Positions 1 to 6,203 of a DNA stretch of 13,130 bases are shown here, in pieces. The stretch spans positions 1 to 13,130 of the forward strand of contig CAVGBM010000040.1 in assembly GCA_963627445.1 (NCBI GenBank), read 5' to 3'. A program made the translations under genes and the position numbers. This DNA is from F23-B02 sp963627445 (GTDB lineage: Bacteria > Bacillota > Clostridia > Oscillospirales > Oscillospiraceae). The notes beneath the pieces were generated by a model. The model did not search any database. It was not told where the DNA came from and saw only the letters and a program-made list of their open reading frames with translations. Numbering within the stretch: the first letter of the stretch is position 1; every line of letters starts with the position of its first letter.

Positions 1-1
1 A

Positions 2-148
2 TCTATATTCATAGACTTGGTTGACAGAATTCTCTGTTCAAAAGAAGCCTGTGAGGACACTTCAACTTTGGAAAATGAAATTGATACTCTGGTATTTGAA
101 TTATATGACCTTAGCGAAGATGAAATACGGTTCATCAGGGAAGATTGA
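2..148 (+). CDS. C-terminal end of Eco57I/TaqI-type DNA methyltransferase (partial, 5' cut off)
   Basis: The frame is open from base 2 and stops with TGA at 146-148, giving 48 residues. The tail EIDTLVFELYDLSEDEI matches the form of the C-terminus of type IIG / PglX-like N6-adenine methyltransferases with a TaqI-like specificity domain: an acidic helix, then 'LVYxLYxLTxEEI'. The minus-strand neighbour ends with the paralogous EIDQAFCTLYDLTNEE, so the two are related specificity halves lying tail to tail with 7 nt between stops. I infer this is the end of the expressed copy of a phase-variable enzyme whose catalytic part lies left of the window. Type IIG restriction enzyme and BREX PglX cannot be told apart from this tail. 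No terminator is visible between the convergent ends. Confidence 0.6.
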   Translation, partial: SIFIDLVDRILCSKEACEDTSTLENEIDTLVFELYDLSEDEIRFIRED

Positions 149-155
149 GAGTTAA

Positions 156-1004
156 TTATTCCATGATATACCTCGTTTCTTCATTTGTGAGATCATATAA
201 TGTACAAAATGCCTGATCAATTTCTTTATCAACATCATAGCCCTGTTGACGTTGCTCGTAAAGATATTCAAATTTTGCTTCGAGCTCATAGGAAGGCTCA
301 ATCAGAGATATCTCATTAAGAAATCCCTCGCCCTTTCCACCTGTTATGTTCGCCTGTGGCAAAACAATTTTAGTAAACAACTTACTATTCAGGAAAGAGA
401 GTATATACACCAAATGCTCTCCTGTTATCAGATAGCACTTGTTGTTAAGCATATAGCCAGCTTCAACCAAGCATGCGTCCATTGCATCACTAATTTCTCG
501 GTAGACGATTTTTTGCTTAGAAAAATCGTTCATATAAGCACAGTTCCGAAGGTTATATGGTGTAACACCCTTATCAGCTCTTTTTACAAGCTTTGGATAA
601 AAAGCATCGAGATGTTCTTTAATTACAGGATATTCCTCAATGTTAATAGGCGGAAGATTCTCATTCTTGAGACCATTGTGTACATTTATCAACCATAAGT
701 TTGCAAAGTCATATCCATATCGGTGTATATCTCTGCCTCGAAGAATCGGTCGAATGATTTCAGCAGACCTTGGATCAGCTGCTATCAATTCATCCTTCTT
801 CTCTGTTGAGATTATGAAGGCATCGTTGTATCCGGTAAGAATGCCCCTGTTAATGTGAATTTCCCACCGATTTAATGGAACCCCACGAGTTACCATCTTG
901 TCGCATATGCTCTGCTCAAGCGGTTGTAAAATTGTCCAGCTACTGTTTGTGTTAAAAGAGACTATTGAACTTATTTGCTCAATATAAACGCTCCTATAAA
1001 TCAA
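156..1004 (-). CDS. silent target-recognition cassette of Eco57I/TaqI-type restriction-methyltransferase (no catalytic domain)
   Basis: This 282-codon minus-strand frame corresponds only to the C-terminal, DNA-recognising part (TaqI-like specificity domain) of type IIG / PglX-like enzymes. Family-type blocks are SWTILQPLEQSI (22-33), GILTGYNDAFII (54-65), RPILRGRDIHRY (85-96), KIVYREIS (165-172) and ILSFLNSKLF (201-210), then the acidic tail. There is no methyltransferase SAM-binding or NPPY motif. The frame can begin only at a TTG (1004) with no ribosome binding site; the codon just before it is TGA, and the first ATG is at residue 37 (896). It therefore looks like a promoterless storage cassette, complete at its C-terminus and truncated where it would join a methyltransferase domain. 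It faces the tail of a paralogous gene and backs directly onto a DNA invertase. I infer it becomes expressed after inversion. The alternative is a decayed fragment, but 282 intact codons argue against long decay. Confidence 0.75.
   Translation of the reverse strand: MIYRSVYIEQISSIVSFNTNSSWTILQPLEQSICDKMVTRGVPLNRWEIHINRGILTGYNDAFIISTEKKDELIAADPRSAEIIRPILRGRDIHRYGYDFANLWLINVHNGLKNENLPPINIEEYPVIKEHLDAFYPKLVKRADKGVTPYNLRNCAYMNDFSKQKIVYREISDAMDACLVEAGYMLNNKCYLITGEHLVYILSFLNSKLFTKIVLPQANITGGKGEGFLNEISLIEPSYELEAKFEYLYEQRQQGYDVDKEIDQAFCTLYDLTNEETRYIME
961..986. other. candidate invertase crossover site
   Basis: An imperfect palindrome has outer arms TATTGA (963-968) and TCAATA (979-984), an inner C/G pair (970/977) and a central AT (973-974). 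The 26-bp span fits the size and two-base centre of sites used by serine DNA invertases. It lies at the 5' end of the silent specificity cassette, where it is read in frame as YIEQISSIV, and just upstream of the invertase gene. That is where the right-hand site of an inversion system should be. The partner site would be outside the window, so this is inference from position and symmetry only. Confidence 0.35.
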
Positions 1005-1021
1005 TCAAAAGGAGCAGATGT

Positions 1022-1621
1022 ATGGTTTACGGTTATATCCGAGTGAGCAGTGACAAGCAGACGGTGGAGAATCAGCGTTTCGAGATTATTCAATTTTCAA
1101 AGTCGAATGAGCTGGTTATTGACGGATGGATTGAGGAAACAATCAGCGGAACGATGCAGTATGACAAGCGTGAGCTTGGTAAACTGCTGGGAACGGCAAA
1201 AAAGGGCGACATGATAATTTGCTCGGAGCTTTCACGCTTAGGCAGAAGCCTGTTTATGATTATGGAAATTCTCAATCAGTGCATGCAAAGAGAGTGCATT
1301 GTCTGGACAATAAAAGACGGATACCGCCTTGGGGATGACATTCAGAGCAAAGTGCTAGCGTTTGCCTTTGGCCTTTCAGCTGAGATCGAGCGCAATTTGA
1401 TAAGTCAACGCACAAAGGAAGCGCTTGCCAGAAAAAAGGCAGAAGGAGTTGTTCTTGGCAGACCTAAAGGACGAAAATCAAGTCATGTAAAGCTTACCGG
1501 CAAAGAAGCTGTGATATCGGAGCTGTTGATACAAGGCGTTCCGAAGGTTCAAATCGCGACAATTTTCAAAGTGAACCGCAATACCCTTAGCAAGTTCATA
1601 AAAGATAATGCTTTGCAATAA
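1022..1621 (+). CDS. serine site-specific recombinase, Mpi/Hin-type DNA invertase
   Basis: The product has 199 residues. I chose ATG 1022 because AAAAGGAG (1007-1014) lies 7 nt upstream and the protein then begins MVYGYIRVSSDKQ, the normal resolvase/invertase N-terminus; the longer frame from 965 adds a non-conserved leader and runs through the candidate crossover site. The catalytic domain has the nucleophile serine in RVS (S9) with R7, and the SELSRLGRSL motif (68-77) with R72 and R75. A long E helix (115-140, with ERNLISQRTKEALARKKAEG) precedes the linker VVLGRPKG. The C-terminal helix-turn-helix (about 160-195) binds DNA. The length fits small invertases, not large serine integrases. From memory it closely resembles Mpi, the Bacteroides fragilis invertase that flips many promoters. 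Its position beside an inverted specificity cassette implies that it catalyses that inversion. A resolvase or IS-associated recombinase is possible but less likely. Confidence 0.9.
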   Translation: MVYGYIRVSSDKQTVENQRFEIIQFSKSNELVIDGWIEETISGTMQYDKRELGKLLGTAKKGDMIICSELSRLGRSLFMIMEILNQCMQRECIVWTIKDGYRLGDDIQSKVLAFAFGLSAEIERNLISQRTKEALARKKAEGVVLGRPKGRKSSHVKLTGKEAVISELLIQGVPKVQIATIFKVNRNTLSKFIKDNALQ

Positions 1622-1692
1622 AAGTAATTGAATAACTCTCCCGAGTAAGACACCCCCTTTAAGGGTTTCTATCAAAATTACGGTTCTTTGCC

Positions 1693-1730
1693 AAAAAGCC
1701 CGTCCCCAACAGGGGGGGGGCGGGCTTTTT
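1693..1730 (+). terminator. strong GC-rich terminator after the invertase gene
   Basis: The arms AAAAAGCCCG (1693-1702) and CGGGCTTTTT (1721-1730) are perfectly complementary. They are extended inward by CCCC (1704-1707) against a run of nine G (1712-1720), leaving a short loop. The 3' arm ends in five T. It lies 71 nt after the invertase stop and should end transcription from the accessory region before the arginine operon. The A-tract opposite means it may also work on the minus strand. Confidence 0.8.
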
Positions 1731-1770
1731 GCTATCTTTTCTGACGCAGTCCGGCCACCGGCATATAACT

Positions 1771-1800
1771 TCCCGCCCCATTTTGGGGCGGGATCTTTTC
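1771..1800 (+). terminator. second terminator-like hairpin
   Basis: A perfect 10-bp stem is formed by TCCCGCCCCA (1771-1780) and TGGGGCGGGA (1784-1793) with a TTT loop, followed by TCTTTTC. It sits 40 nt after the previous terminator, so the upstream region and the operon are separated by tandem terminators. Between 1801 and 1870 I see no gene or clear motif. Confidence 0.65.
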
Positions 1801-1878
1801 TGCCGTGCCTTAATTGATGTGCGTATTCTACAAACGGCGGGCGCGATGCAGGCATTGATATGTCAGATTATATAATTA

Positions 1879-1945
1879 TGAATATTTGTCTGCAAAACGC
1901 TTGACTTTTATTCATTCAGATGTATAATAAACGCATAAATATTCA
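1879..1945 (+). promoter_or_regulatory. putative ArgR operator (three ARG-box-like half-sites)
   Basis: Three 8-mers resemble half of the ArgR/AhrC box (TGAATAWW / WWTATTCA): TGAATATT at 1879-1886, TTTATTCA at 1907-1914 and AATATTCA at 1938-1945. They are spaced 28 and 31 nt apart, close to whole helical turns. They lie before, within and just after the argG promoter, which would suit repression by arginine-loaded ArgR. No full 18-bp palindromic box is present and the area is AT-rich, so chance matches are possible. Confidence 0.35.
1901..1928 (+). promoter_or_regulatory. sigma-A type promoter of the arginine operon
   Basis: TTGACT (1901-1906) and TATAAT (1923-1928) are separated by 16 nt. 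The -10 is a perfect consensus and the -35 matches in five of six positions. Transcription would begin near 1935 and leave a short leader of about 27 nt before argG, too short for a riboswitch or attenuator. It is the only convincing promoter I see for the eight-gene operon. Confidence 0.75.
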
Positions 1946-1961
1946 AGGAGGCACTTGTATA

Positions 1962-3182
1962 ATGAATAAACAGGACATAAAGAAAGTCGTATTGGCATAT
2001 TCCGGCGGTCTTGATACTTCTATAATCATCCCCTGGCTGAAGGAAAACTACAACAACCCCGAGATTATCGCTGTCGCGGGCAATGTCGGTCAGGCCGACG
2101 AGCTCGAGGGACTTGAGGAAAAGGCAATAAAGACCGGCGCAAGCAAGCTTGTGGTCGCCGATCTTGTTGACGAGATGGTCGACGAGGTCATCATCCCCGC
2201 AATGAAGATGGATGCAAAGTATGAGACTTATCTGCTCGGCACTGCGTTTGCCCGTCCTGTCATCGGCAAGAAGCTGGCCGAGATAGCCATCGCCGAGGGT
2301 GCGGATGCGATCGTGCACGGCGCTACCGGCAAGGGCAACGACCAGGTTCGCTTCGAGCTTGCCATCAAGCGCTTTGCTCCCGAAATGAAGATCATCGCCC
2401 CGTGGCGCGAGTGGGATATAAAGTCCCGCGACGAGGAGATCGATTACGCCGAGGCGCACAATGTTCCTCTGAAGATCAGCCGCGAGACCAATTACTCCAA
2501 GGACAAAAACCTCTGGCACCTGAGCCATGAGGGTCTTGACCTTGAGGATCCCGCAAACGAGCCGGATTATGACAAGCCCGGCTTCCTCGAAATGGGCGTT
2601 TCCCCGATGCAGGCTCCCGACGCTCCCACCTATGTCACCATCGACTTTGAAGCAGGCGTTCCCGTCGCAGTTGACGGTGAGAAGATGAAGGCCAGCAAGA
2701 TCATAGAAAAGCTCAATGCTGTCGGCGGCGCAAACGGCATCGGCATAATCGACATAGTCGAAAACCGCCTCGTCGGCATGAAGGACCGCGGTGTATACGA
2801 AACGCCGGGCGGCACCATCCTCTACTTTGCACATGAGCAGCTTGAGATGCTGACGGTCGATAAGGACACCCTGCACGAAAAGAAAAAGCTCGCCATCGTT
2901 ATGGCAGACCAGATATACAACGGCAAGTGGTACTCCGCCCTCACCGACGCGCTCGTCGCCTTTGCAAACGAGTCGAACAAGTACGTCACCGGTTCTGTCA
3001 AGCTCAAGCTCTACAAGGGCAACATCATCCCCGCAGGCACCACCAGCCCCTACTCCCTGTACAGTGAGCAGCTCGTCACCTTCGGCGAGAGCGACTACGA
3101 CCAGGCTCAGGCAGCAGGCTTCATAAACCTCTGGGGCATGCCGACCAAGGTCGAGGCTCTGCGCGAGCAGGGCAAGCTCTGA
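1962..3182 (+). CDS. argG: argininosuccinate synthase
   Basis: This cytoplasmic enzyme joins citrulline and aspartate using ATP, giving argininosuccinate, the penultimate step of arginine synthesis. The product has 406 residues, the normal length. ATG 1962 is chosen because AAGGAGG (1945-1951) lies 10 nt upstream and the protein then starts MNKQDIKKVVLAYSGGLDTS; the in-frame ATG at 1920 lies inside the promoter. The ATP-pyrophosphatase loop AYSGGLDTS is at residues 12-20. Other family blocks are VHGATGKGNDQVRFE, IAPWREWD, SRETNYSKDKNLWHLSHEG and YETPGGTIL. The C-terminal multimerisation region is complete. It is the first gene of the operon, immediately followed by argH (45 nt gap), and citrulline would come from ArgF further downstream in the same operon. 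Regulation by arginine through ArgR is likely but unproven. Confidence 0.97.
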   Translation: MNKQDIKKVVLAYSGGLDTSIIIPWLKENYNNPEIIAVAGNVGQADELEGLEEKAIKTGASKLVVADLVDEMVDEVIIPAMKMDAKYETYLLGTAFARPVIGKKLAEIAIAEGADAIVHGATGKGNDQVRFELAIKRFAPEMKIIAPWREWDIKSRDEEIDYAEAHNVPLKISRETNYSKDKNLWHLSHEGLDLEDPANEPDYDKPGFLEMGVSPMQAPDAPTYVTIDFEAGVPVAVDGEKMKASKIIEKLNAVGGANGIGIIDIVENRLVGMKDRGVYETPGGTILYFAHEQLEMLTVDKDTLHEKKKLAIVMADQIYNGKWYSALTDALVAFANESNKYVTGSVKLKLYKGNIIPAGTTSPYSLYSEQLVTFGESDYDQAQAAGFINLWGMPTKVEALREQGKL

Positions 3183-3227
3183 TGCTCTGCACGGCAAATT
3201 ACTGAAAAAGCAAGGAAGTGACTGAGC

Positions 3228-4610
3228 ATGGCTAAGCTTTGGGCCGGACGCACGGACGGCAGCACCGACAGTCTGGCGGACGATTTCAACTCGTCCATTC
3301 CCTTTGACTGCCGGATGTACAAACAGGATATCACCGGCAGCATGGCTCACGCCGCCATGCTCGGCGCTGCCGGGATCATAGGCAGCAGCGATGCCGAGAC
3401 GCTGATCGACGGGCTCCAGGGAATACTGGACGATCTTGAATCGGGCAAGCTGCAATTTGACCTCACATGCGAGGATATACACATGTTCGTCGAGCAGGTG
3501 CTCACCGAGAGACTCGGCGACACGGGGAAAAAGCTCCATACTGCCCGCAGCAGAAACGATCAGGTCGCACTCGACCTGAGAATGTACCTGCGCGACCGCT
3601 GCGACGATATATCGTCGCAGATAAGAACGCTCATTGAAGCGTTAAGCGAGAGAGCGCAGGAGTACGGCGACGCAATAATGCCGGGCTATACGCATTTGCA
3701 GAGAGCACAGCCCATCACCTTCGGACATCACCTTATGGCCTACGCCATGATGCTGCTTCGTGATCTTGACAGACTTTCCGATTGCAGACGGCGCATGAAT
3801 CAAAGCCCCATCGGCTGCTGCGCTCTTGCCGGAACAACCTATCCGACTGACCGAAGATCGGAGGCAAAGGCGCTCGGCTTCGACGGCATATGCATGAACT
3901 CCCTCGACGGAGTATCCGACCGCGACTTCTGCGTCGAGTTTCTCAGCTCGCTGTCGATACTTATGATGCACCTGTCCCGCCTTTCCGAGGAGCTTATACT
4001 CTGGACAAGCTGGGAGTTCGGCTTTGTGGAGCTGTCTAATGCTTACACTACCGGCTCCTCGATCATGCCGCAGAAGAAAAACTCCGATATGGCGGAGCTT
4101 ATCCGCGGCAAAACCGGACGCGTTTACGGCGACCTTATGGGTATGCTCACCATGCTCAAGGGCCTTCCGATGGCATATAACAAGGATATGCAGGAGGACA
4201 AGGAGGGCGTTTTTGACGCCTGCGATACCGTTTCGATGTGTCTGCCGGTCATGACCGGCATGATAAAAACCGTGACCGCAAAGCCCGACGCAATGAGAAA
4301 GGCCGCACAGAAGGGCTTTATAAACGCGACCGATCTTGCCGATTACCTCGTAAGAAAGGGACTTCCTTTCCGCAGCGCGTATAAGATCGTCGGTTCGATC
4401 GTCGGTGACTGCATTAAGGCGGGAGCGGTTCTTGAGGAACTCCCAATTGAAAGCTATAAAAACTACAGTGATCTGTTCGAGCCGGATGTATACGAGGCCA
4501 TAGACCTTGTCGAGTGTGTAAAAAGACGCACGAGCGAGGGCGGCCCGGCAAACCTCCGGGAGCAGATAGACTATGTAAATAATATTTTGAAAGGAAGCTC
4601 AGAAACATGA
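3228..4610 (+). CDS. argH: argininosuccinate lyase
   Basis: This enzyme cleaves argininosuccinate to arginine and fumarate, the last step of the pathway. The 460 residues match the usual length of the fumarase/aspartase-superfamily homotetramer. Start ATG 3228 follows AAGGAAG (3212-3218) by 9 nt, and the N-terminus LWAGRTDGSTD is the family form. Visible motifs are DITGSMAHAAML (34-45), HTARSRNDQVALD (104-116), GYTHLQRAQP (153-162, with the histidine of the general acid/base pair) and the mobile catalytic loop GSSIMPQKKN (276-285). The usual 'GAGALAGT' stretch reads GCCALAGTT (197-204 region), a mild oddity that does not touch a known catalytic residue. The stop overlaps the start of the next gene as ATGA (4607-4610), indicating translational coupling with the transporter genes. 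Confidence 0.97.
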   Translation: MAKLWAGRTDGSTDSLADDFNSSIPFDCRMYKQDITGSMAHAAMLGAAGIIGSSDAETLIDGLQGILDDLESGKLQFDLTCEDIHMFVEQVLTERLGDTGKKLHTARSRNDQVALDLRMYLRDRCDDISSQIRTLIEALSERAQEYGDAIMPGYTHLQRAQPITFGHHLMAYAMMLLRDLDRLSDCRRRMNQSPIGCCALAGTTYPTDRRSEAKALGFDGICMNSLDGVSDRDFCVEFLSSLSILMMHLSRLSEELILWTSWEFGFVELSNAYTTGSSIMPQKKNSDMAELIRGKTGRVYGDLMGMLTMLKGLPMAYNKDMQEDKEGVFDACDTVSMCLPVMTGMIKTVTAKPDAMRKAAQKGFINATDLADYLVRKGLPFRSAYKIVGSIVGDCIKAGAVLEELPIESYKNYSDLFEPDVYEAIDLVECVKRRTSEGGPANLREQIDYVNNILKGSSET

Positions 4611-5404
4611 AAAAAATAATTGCTCTTGTCTTATCCGTATTGATGGTATGCGTCCTTTTCACCGGCTGCGGCAGCTCAGACACTGAGTCGGCGCTTGAAA
4701 AGGTAAAGGAAGCGGGTAAGCTCACCATAGCCACCAGCCCCGATTTTCCCCCGTTTGAGTCTCTCTCTGCCGACGGCAGCGTTGAAGGCATCGAAATAGA
4801 GATACTCAATCTGATCTGCGACAAGCTCGGCGTTGAGCTTGAGATAAACCAGATGGATTTTGACTCCGTGCTCCCCGGCGTTCAGGCCGGCAAGTATGAT
4901 GTCGGTGTGTCCGGCATCTCGGTCACCGAGAAGCGTCAGAAGAATGTTCTCTTCACCGATCCCTACTGCCTCGCGGCACAGGCTATTGTAGTCACCGAGG
5001 GAAGCTCCATCACCTGCAAGGCTGATCTCGAGGGCAAGAAGGTCTCCGTTCAGACCGGCACTACCGCCGAAACATTCTGCATGGATAACGGCTATCAGGT
5101 AAGCTCCTTCGCGGCAAACAGCGATGCGCAGACCGCACTCACCAGCGGCAAGGTCGACGCATGGGTCATCGACGACCTGACTGCGGCCGACATGGTAAAG
5201 ATCTATAACGCAGACAGCGACAGCAAGCTCGTCATCCTTGACGAGGCAATGACCACCGAACCCTACGCATTCGCATTCAGCTTCGGCAGCGAGGATCTCG
5301 TTGAGGAGGTCAACTCCATTCTCTCCGATCTCATAGCCGACGGTACAATCGCTTCCATCTTTGATAAGTACGAAGCTCCGTACACCTCTCCCGCAAATTC
5401 TTAA
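4607..5404 (+). CDS. amino-acid ABC transporter substrate-binding lipoprotein
   Basis: This 265-residue extracellular solute-binding protein (family 3, as in GlnH/ArtJ/HisJ) would capture an amino acid outside the membrane. The signal peptide is MKKIIALVLSVLMVCVLFTG followed by C21 in a lipobox (FTGC), so it should be lipid-anchored. The mature protein starts with a short Ser-rich linker. Family features are the binding-site entrance SPDFPPFE (44-51), ISVTEKRQKN (104-113) with R110 expected to hold the substrate carboxylate, LFTDPY (115-120), QTGTTAE (149-155) and GKVDAWVIDD (181-190) whose final Asp would bind the amino group. GAAAGGAAG just upstream and the ATGA overlap with argH set the start. 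Lying inside an arginine operon, it may bind arginine, ornithine, citrulline or glutamine. The sequence alone does not decide, so no gene symbol is given. Confidence 0.92.
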   Translation: MKKIIALVLSVLMVCVLFTGCGSSDTESALEKVKEAGKLTIATSPDFPPFESLSADGSVEGIEIEILNLICDKLGVELEINQMDFDSVLPGVQAGKYDVGVSGISVTEKRQKNVLFTDPYCLAAQAIVVTEGSSITCKADLEGKKVSVQTGTTAETFCMDNGYQVSSFAANSDAQTALTSGKVDAWVIDDLTAADMVKIYNADSDSKLVILDEAMTTEPYAFAFSFGSEDLVEEVNSILSDLIADGTIASIFDKYEAPYTSPANS

Positions 5405-5432
5405 CGGTATAATCGGAACAAATGCTTATTCG

Positions 5433-5478
5433 GGGCAGAAGCTGTGCTTCTGCCCTTGAGCGTGTAAAACAGCACGCT
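5433..5478 (+). promoter_or_regulatory. tandem intercistronic hairpins between binding protein and permease
   Basis: The 103-nt gap holds a perfect 9-bp stem, GGGCAGAAG (5433-5441) / CTTCTGCCC (5447-5455) with a 5-nt loop, and a second 6-bp stem, AGCGTG (5459-5464) / CACGCT (5473-5478). Neither is followed by a T-run, so full termination is unlikely. Such structures between a binding protein and its permease often stabilise the upstream message or reduce downstream expression, giving more binding protein than membrane complex. That role is inferred here. Confidence 0.55.
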
Positions 5479-5507
5479 TTGAAATTACACCAAGTGGAGG
5501 CGTATAC

Positions 5508-6203
5508 ATGCATTTTTTCACCCAATGGCTTGAAAAGCTGCGAGAGACATTTATCGACACTAATTATTGGGAAATGATGGTCGAGGGTCTCGGAAATACA
5601 ATAATCATCACTCTCGGCGCCCTGCTCATAGGCGTCGTTATCGGCATACTTATAGCAGTAATCAAATACTGTTCCGAGGATGTGAAGGCGCTCAAGCCTC
5701 TGGCATGGCTGTGCGATGTTTATGTCACGGTTATACGCGGCGTTCCCGTCGTAGTTTTGCTGCTGATATTCTTTTTTATCATCCTCACGAAGGCTGACGG
5801 CATCACCGTCGGCATCCTGACCTTCGGCATAAACTCCGGCGCATACATGGCCGAGCTCATAAGAAGCGGCATAAACGCCGTTGACGCAGGCCAGATGGAG
5901 GCCGGACGGAGTCTGGGCTTGTCAAGGCTTCAGGCCATGCGCAAGATAGTCTTTCCGCAGGCTGTGCGTTATATTCTTCCTGCGATCGGCAATGAGCTCA
6001 TCGCACTTCTTAAGGAGACCGCTGTAGCCGGATATGTTGCCGTCGTTGATCTTACCCGCGCAGGAAACCTCGTAAGAAACAACACCTACGATGCCGTAAA
6101 CCCATTGCTTATCGTTGCACTGACATATTTTGTGCTCGTTTTTATTCTCTCAAAGCTTCTCGGCAGGGTGGAAAGGAGGCTGTCGCATGATAAAGGTAAC
6201 TAA
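5508..6203 (+). CDS. amino-acid ABC transporter permease (HisM/GlnP family)
   Basis: The 231-residue inner-membrane subunit of the polar amino-acid importer family forms the channel, usually as a homodimer when only one permease is encoded, as here. GTGGAGG (5494-5500) lies 7 nt before ATG 5508. Hydrophobic segments appear at about 30-52, 66-93, 99-118, 155-175 and 197-218. The cytoplasmic EAA loop that docks the ATPase is EAGRSLGLSRLQAMRKIVFPQA beginning at 131. The N-terminal GLGNTIIITLGALLIG (27-42) is typical of the family. The gene overlaps the following ATPase gene by 17 nt, so the two subunits are probably made in a fixed ratio. Confidence 0.93.
   Translation: MHFFTQWLEKLRETFIDTNYWEMMVEGLGNTIIITLGALLIGVVIGILIAVIKYCSEDVKALKPLAWLCDVYVTVIRGVPVVVLLLIFFFIILTKADGITVGILTFGINSGAYMAELIRSGINAVDAGQMEAGRSLGLSRLQAMRKIVFPQAVRYILPAIGNELIALLKETAVAGYVAVVDLTRAGNLVRNNTYDAVNPLLIVALTYFVLVFILSKLLGRVERRLSHDKGN

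Noticed and set aside
246..858. Plus-strand open frames opposite the specificity cassette
   Set aside because: They have no ribosome binding site or recognisable domain, and the minus-strand frame carries clear TaqI-like specificity motifs.
965..1000. Invertase promoter with TTGAAC (965-970) and TATAAA (983-988 or 995-1000)
   Set aside because: Spacings of 12 or 24 nt are outside the working range, and no better pair was found. The invertase promoter remains unidentified.
965..1021. Earlier in-frame start for the invertase
   Set aside because: It would add a leader not found in Hin/Mpi-type proteins, lacks a ribosome binding site and overlaps the likely crossover site.
1622..1690. CCCTT/AAGGG palindrome just after the invertase as a terminator or att site
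   Set aside because: The loop would be one base, no matching repeat is visible elsewhere in the window, and a much stronger terminator follows.
1712..1720. Run of nine G as a slippage-type phase-variation tract
   Set aside because: It lies in a terminator between genes, outside any reading frame or promoter spacer, and is explained as a hairpin arm.
1908..3539. Long minus-strand open frame (543 codons) opposite argG and argH
   Set aside because: It is a shadow of the high-GC coding pattern of argG, covers the operon promoter and shows no protein family.
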